The position numbers were made by a program, and so were the translations under genes. From assembly GCA_964058845.1 (NCBI GenBank), contig CAXKVR010000807.1, forward strand, positions 1 to 29,669: a stretch of 29,669 nt of DNA. The letters are read 5' to 3'. Numbering within the stretch: position 1 is the first letter of the stretch; every line of letters starts with the position of its first letter. This stretch comes from Carex sylvatica. Taxonomy: Eukaryota > Streptophyta > Magnoliopsida > Poales > Cyperaceae. The notes beneath the pieces are model-generated. The model saw nothing but the letters and a program-made list of their open reading frames with translations, was not told where the DNA came from and ran no database searches. Of this stretch, positions 26,215 to 29,669 are shown in pieces.

Positions 26215-27833
26215 CTTGGCATGTCACCTCCTCTTTCCATGATTACCTCTGCTTGGGTTAACAGGTTTGGAGTCAATCCACTACCATCTAATGATGGAAT
26301 TCTTACTTCTATCTTCTTGTCAATATTCCTTCCTTTTGTAAACTCTTCTTTTTCATCTCCCTCTCCTATCTTTTCTTCTATGGGCTCTTCTTCTTCTTCG
26401 ACTACATGATCTTCCTCCTCCATGATTGTAGGCTCTTGCTCAGGATTGACTTCTACAATATGTAGTCTCATCAAGGAAAGTCTCTTTTCTTCTTTCTCTG
26501 TCTCCATCTGTACAGGATGGTCGAAACATGATTCTGCCATCCTCAGCACTTGTGTATCAGTAATGGTAACCAGATCCCCATCAGAATCCTTGTACTTGAT
26601 CAACACAGATTTTAATGAAGGAAAAATCTTTGTCACAATATCTCTCAACACCTTGAAACTACATTTTTCTGGCATCTGAGCTAGTCGTATATCATGGTTG
26701 TAAACCAGCTTCAACGGCCTCTGACGATTGAGCCCTAGATTCTCCACCTTGAGGGCTTTTTCATCAAACAAAATATTTCTACTCACCATGATTTTGCCAT
26801 TTCCTGGACTGCTGCCACCATTTTCTTTTATATGCACTCCTATTGTGCTCTTGTTGCTTGCATCAATCTTGCTTTCGGTGTGTGCCATGAAGAGTGATGG
26901 TTGCTCATTTTTCTCTACAACATTGGCTTGCTCTTCCTCACGCTTCTTCTTGTAGCAATCAGCCTGCACATGGCCAATTCTGTGACAATAGTGGCATTCA
27001 ACGCCTTGCTTGCCTTGTTCGTCTTCCCTCTTCTTCTTGTAGCAATCTGCCTTGATGTGACCGAACTTGTGGCAATAGTAGCACTCAATATCCTTCTTTG
27101 TTGTTTGTTGTTGTTGACGGTTGTCTCCACTGCTCTTGCCTCTTCCACGACCTCTGCTGTTACCTTGGCCTAGACTTCTGCCTTGCTGTTGGCTTCTTGA
27201 GGAATCGCCCTTGGTATAGAAAGCTTTGGTGTCGTCCTTCACTTCTGATCGGTTGAGACGAACTTCATGGACCTGCAGTGATCCCATCAACTCATCAAAC
27301 GTGTAGGTGGATAGATCTTTGGATTCTTCGATCGCCGCCACCACATGATCAAACTTGGTTGTCAAGCTGCGCAACACCTTCAACACAATCGTATTTTCTG
27401 GAAGATCTTCTCCACAGCTTCGGATTTGGTTGACGGTGGATGTGACTCTTGTGAGAAATGCTTGAACAGATTCGCCTTGATTCATGTCCAACGTCTCAAA
27501 CTCTCTTCTCAAGCCTTGTAGCCTTATCTCGCGAACTTTTGAATTTCCCTGGAATGCAGTTTTCAGGGTTGTCCATGCAACCTTTGCTGATGCCGCTGCT
27601 GCGATTTTTGTGAATACCATGTCAACAACGGCTTGTTGAATGAAGAACAACGCCTTCGCATCTCGCTTCGCTGTTTCTGCTGGTGTGGGATCTATGCCTG
27701 GTGCTCCCGTCTCCACCAATTCCCATAGACCTTGCGACTTGAGCAAAGTTCGTATATTGATGCTCCAGAACTCATAGTTGTCTCCCTTGAACAGTGGAAT
27801 CGATGGATTCGAAACGCTCATGTTCTCTGCCAT
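25863..27833 (-). CDS. Copia-3 chimeric Gag-PB1 frame running into antisense PDS5 (656 codons)
   Basis: The ATG at 27831-27833 is 31 bp inside the primer site. Residues 1 to about 240 are copia Gag (FKGDNYEFWSINIRTLL, GLWELVETG, ALFFIQQAVVD, VNQIRSCGE). An Arg/Gly/Gln-rich basic part comes next, then two CCHC knuckles (CYYCHKFGHIKADC near 248, CHYCHRIGHVQADC near 277). SLFMAHTES and VSRNILFDEKA are likely scraps of protease and integrase-RT linker. From about residue 368 a PB1 domain reads RPLKLVYNHDIRLAQMPEKC, then the acidic OPCA-type motif YKDSDGDLVTITD. It ends RLHIVEVNPEQEP plus an acidic tail, the pattern of plant TPR-PB1 (PHOX/CLMP1) proteins. The last 110 residues are the antisense of PDS5 and are probably meaningless as protein. 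PB1 domains pair with other PB1 domains, so the fusion could alter Gag assembly; that is inference. Confidence 0.85.
   Translation of the reverse strand: MAENMSVSNPSIPLFKGDNYEFWSINIRTLLKSQGLWELVETGAPGIDPTPAETAKRDAKALFFIQQAVVDMVFTKIAAAASAKVAWTTLKTAFQGNSKVREIRLQGLRREFETLDMNQGESVQAFLTRVTSTVNQIRSCGEDLPENTIVLKVLRSLTTKFDHVVAAIEESKDLSTYTFDELMGSLQVHEVRLNRSEVKDDTKAFYTKGDSSRSQQQGRSLGQGNSRGRGRGKSSGDNRQQQQTTKKDIECYYCHKFGHIKADCYKKKREDEQGKQGVECHYCHRIGHVQADCYKKKREEEQANVVEKNEQPSLFMAHTESKIDASNKSTIGVHIKENGGSSPGNGKIMVSRNILFDEKALKVENLGLNRQRPLKLVYNHDIRLAQMPEKCSFKVLRDIVTKIFPSLKSVLIKYKDSDGDLVTITDTQVLRMAESCFDHPVQMETEKEEKRLSLMRLHIVEVNPEQEPTIMEEEDHVVEEEEEPIEEKIGEGDEKEEFTKGRNIDKKIEVRIPSLDGSGLTPNLLTQAEVIMERGGDMPSQVSDSFSFLCDKTSCEPDDSACFAGAAAFLLFDLTGGVAFVSASLALVDFLMTREGRSAFCFGEGGSSIMDSPFPSATGGGSTTSPFCAALPTSSGHSASGSCSCSCSCSTALSDS
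26196..26506 (-). repeat. 311-bp direct repeat B (PB1-side tail)
   Basis: The copy of 24742-25052, here continuous with the rest of the PB1 segment (26507 onward) and gag. The last shared bases are TCTCTGTCTCCA; beyond them copy B continues TCTGTACAGG and copy A switches to PDS5 (GTCTGGAG). On the other side copy B meets PDS5 and copy A meets the RNase H side. Confidence 0.95.
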
Positions 27834-27863
27834 GGTAGGATCTGCCCTGATCTCAAACCTTTG

Positions 27864-27875
27864 GCTCTGATACCA
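27864..27875 (-). other. Copia-3 primer binding site
   Basis: On the element strand this is TGGTATCAGAGC, an exact 12-base match to the canonical initiator tRNA-Met site, three bases inside the 5' LTR. Confidence 0.95.
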
Positions 27876-27878
27876 ATT

Positions 27879-28225
27879 TGTTGGAAATTTCTGAAGGATA
27901 CAACAATAGAGAGAAGAAATTTGCTGCTGAAATTTAACTTCTATTGCTTCCTTAATTCGGATACAAAGTACATCTCAATTTATAGCTAAACATTAATCTA
28001 AATCTAGAACATCTAAATTTAGCACCCCACTACCTATCCTCCTATTACAAGCTGTCCCCAAAATAGAATTATTCCCCACGTATCCTGCTATTACAAACAA
28101 AACCTACATGACTAATTATAGAACCCACTAACTCAACTACATGCCTAAAAATACATCACAACACGTTGCATCCAGATCTCTAAATCTGAAATATTCGGAT
28201 TATAATTTTGTATCAATATTCAACA
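27879..28225 (-). repeat. Copia-3 5' LTR
   Basis: 347 bp, identical as read to 23904-24250. The minus-strand TATA box CTATAAATT lies near 27978-27986. Transcription from here would run leftward through gag, PB1 and the PDS5 segment. Confidence 0.95.
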
Positions 28226-28230
28226 CATAT
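28226..28230 (+). other. Target-site duplication of copia-3 (right copy)
   Basis: CATAT, an exact match to 23899-23903. Confidence 0.95.
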
Positions 28231-29044
28231 AGGAGGCAGGGGTACTGTGTTGATAGAAGGAAGGAATGGAGAACATAAGGCTTTGACTAATGTATATTAC
28301 ATCCCTAAACTGACGAGTAATATCATTAGTCTTGGCCAACTAGAAGAACAAGGGTGCAGAGTCGAAATGGAAAATGGTGAGCTACTGGTATTTGATACAG
28401 CTGGTAAATTGTTGATAAAGGTGAAGAGGTCAGCTAATAGGCTGTATGTGTTGAACCTGGAATTAGCTAAACCAGTATGCTTAATGGCAAACACTGAATC
28501 TGAAGCATGGAGGTGGCACACCCGATTTGGACATGTGAATTTTCAAGCATTGAAAAGGATGAGTCAAGAAGGTTTGGTAGAAGGGTTACCACACATAAAT
28601 CATGTAGAACAGGTATGCGAAGGATGTCTGATTGGCAAACAGCGCCGAGCATCATTTCCAACTGCAGCAAAGTATAGAGCAAGTGAGGTACTGGAGTTAG
28701 TACATGGTGATCTTTGTGGACCCATACTGCCTCCAACATCAGCAGGCAACAGATATTTTCTGTTGTTAGTTGATGATCATAGCAGATACATGTGGATTGC
28801 ACTTCTACCTAGCAAGGACAAGGCATTTTCACTGTTTAAAACTATCAAGGTGTCCGTTGAGGTTGAGCAAAATAAGAAACTGAAGGCATTTAGAATCGAT
28901 AGGGGAGGTGAATTCAAATCTGTTGAATTTGAAGAATACTGTAAAGAGACAGGAGTTAAGAGATACATGACAACACCTTACTCACCTCAACAAAATGGAG
29001 TGGTTGAAAGAAGAATCCAAACAGTTGTGGGCATGGCATGTTGA
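28231..29044 (+). pseudogene. Copia-2 protease C-terminus and integrase (second part of split polyprotein)
   Basis: Continues the frame of 22801-23903. It begins GGRGTVLIEGRNGEHKAL (protease flap side, then VYYIPKLTSNIISLGQLEEQ). The GAG-pre-integrase zinc site follows (WRWHTRFGHVNF ... CEGCLIGKQ), then the integrase core with HGDLCG, FRIDRGGEF and NGVVERR, so all three DDE catalytic positions are present. The frame ends at a TGA (29042-29044) caused by a small deletion next to GMA, where copia integrases read VGMAR-x-ML. The remainder continues in another frame from 29038. Confidence 0.85.
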
Positions 29045-29669
29045 AAGCAATGAAGGTGCCTTTACAGTTTTGGGGAGAAGCTGTAACCACTGCTGTCTAC
29101 ATTCTAAATCGAACCTCAACCAAAAGTGTGGTAGGAATGACTCCCTATGAAGCATGGTACAAACGAAAACCAGTAGTGCATCACATGCGCACTTTTGGGT
29201 GCCTTGTTCATGTCAAAACAGTAAGTGGGCATGTAAAGAAACTGGAAGATAGGAGCACAGCAATGGTTTTCTTCAGTTATGAGAAGGGATCAAAAGCATA
29301 CCGAGCATACAATCCTGTTAACAAGAAAGTTGTGGTGACTAGAGATGCTGTCTTTGAAGAAGACAAACCATGGACATGGCCAGCAAATGATGAACAGGTG
29401 AATGAAACTGATGAGGCTAATGTCAGAGTGCCGTTTGAAATGCAGGTTGGTAATGATGAAATTACAACTGAGGCAAATGTTGAAGGATACGATCAGAATG
29501 GTGAAGAATCAGGTGTTGGAATGGCATTCACAGAGGGGCATGAAGATGACAGCACTGATGGGCATGATGATGACAACAGTGCAATCTCAGAAGGAACCAG
29601 ACGTTCACAGCAGACACCAGTCAGGCTGCGCAGTTTAGCAGACATATATGATGAAACAGAACCTGTCAG
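29038..29669 (+). pseudogene. Copia-2 integrase C-terminal part and linker (partial, off right edge)
   Basis: Open to the window end in the frame starting MLKAMKVPLQFWGEAVTTAV. Typical copia features follow: YILNRTSTKSV, TPYEAW, RTFGCLVHVK, GYEKGSKAY-like (here SYEKGSKAY), VVVTRDAVFEED, then an acidic low-complexity linker and RSLADIYDETEP just before RT would begin. The change of frame near 29036 means the polyprotein is broken unless a neighbouring compensating change exists. Confidence 0.85.

Larger units (their letters stand above)
23904..28225 (-). mobile_element. Copia-3: young chimeric copia-type retrotransposon carrying PHOX/CLMP1-like and PDS5-like sequence
   Basis: 4322 bp with 347-bp LTRs that look identical, a perfect primer site, a polypurine tract and an exact CATAT target duplication. 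Element order (minus strand): gag with two zinc knuckles, short scraps of pol, a PB1 domain segment, antisense PDS5 coding sequence between two 311-bp direct repeats, an unidentified segment, and the C-terminal part of RNase H. Protease, integrase and RT are missing, so movement must have depended on a helper element in trans. Maize Bs1 is a known precedent for an LTR retroelement that has transduced cellular genes. It is inserted in the protease region of copia-2. Confidence 0.92.
22476..29669 (+). mobile_element. Copia-2: Ty1/copia retrotransposon, split by copia-3, runs off the right edge
   Basis: It has a 5' LTR, an initiator-Met primer site, a gag-protease reading frame (22801-23903), then an interruption by copia-3 (23904-28225), then the protease remainder and integrase (28231 onward). 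The window ends in the integrase-RT linker, so RT, RNase H and 3' LTR lie outside. At the insertion site the reading frame is continuous across the split when the duplicated CATAT is discounted, so the frame was open when copia-3 arrived. Confidence 0.93.

Overview
This window is nuclear DNA from a flowering plant. It is AT-rich, has plant-type introns and a BAHD acyltransferase gene, and is packed with plant transposable elements (Ty1/copia, CACTA-like, MULE-like foldback, hAT-like and other MITEs). I see no bacterial, organellar, rRNA or CRISPR features. The species cannot be named from the sequence alone.

Layout. (1) 1-7501 looks like the larger part of a CACTA-type DNA transposon whose far end lies off the left edge. 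It has hairpin-rich subterminal repeats at both sides, a CACTACAGCAG terminus at 7501, a minus-strand CT-rich leader, and small exon-like fragments that read as a CURT1-like thylakoid protein and an MLO-like membrane protein. A decayed copia retrotransposon (copia-1, 1381-6253, minus strand) sits inside it. (2) 7502-15400 is gene-poor, AT-rich DNA with minisatellites, an old direct duplication, a probable Ty3/gypsy LTR remnant and a MITE-like inverted repeat. (3) 15409-21460 holds the one apparently intact host gene, a two-exon HCT-like BAHD acyltransferase (17949-21264, plus strand). A hAT-like MITE and a 1978-bp foldback element with a perfect 9-bp target duplication lie directly upstream, the latter only about 40 bp from the TATA box. 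Two more MITEs sit in its 2-kb intron. (4) 21721-22475 has another MITE and featureless DNA. (5) 22476-29669 is a copia element on the plus strand (copia-2, running off the right edge) split at 23904-28225 by a second, much younger copia-type element (copia-3, minus strand).

Copia-3 is the most interesting object. Its two 347-bp LTRs appear identical and it is flanked by a perfect CATAT target duplication. It has lost protease, integrase and reverse transcriptase. Between its gag gene and a leftover RNase H tail it carries pieces of two cellular genes. One is a PB1 domain like that of plant TPR-PB1 (PHOX/CLMP1) proteins, fused in frame to Gag. The other is about 1.1 kb of intron-free coding sequence of a PDS5 cohesin-regulator homologue, in antisense orientation and bracketed by two apparently identical 311-bp direct repeats of the PB1-derived tail. 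The reading frames imply that the PB1 piece came first, giving a single gag-PB1-RNase H frame, and that the PDS5 piece arrived later together with the 311-bp duplication. The window thus shows two contrasting styles of gene capture: a DNA transposon carrying intron-bearing fragments, and a retrotransposon carrying spliced ones.

Family assignments rest on motifs recognised by eye. No database search was possible.
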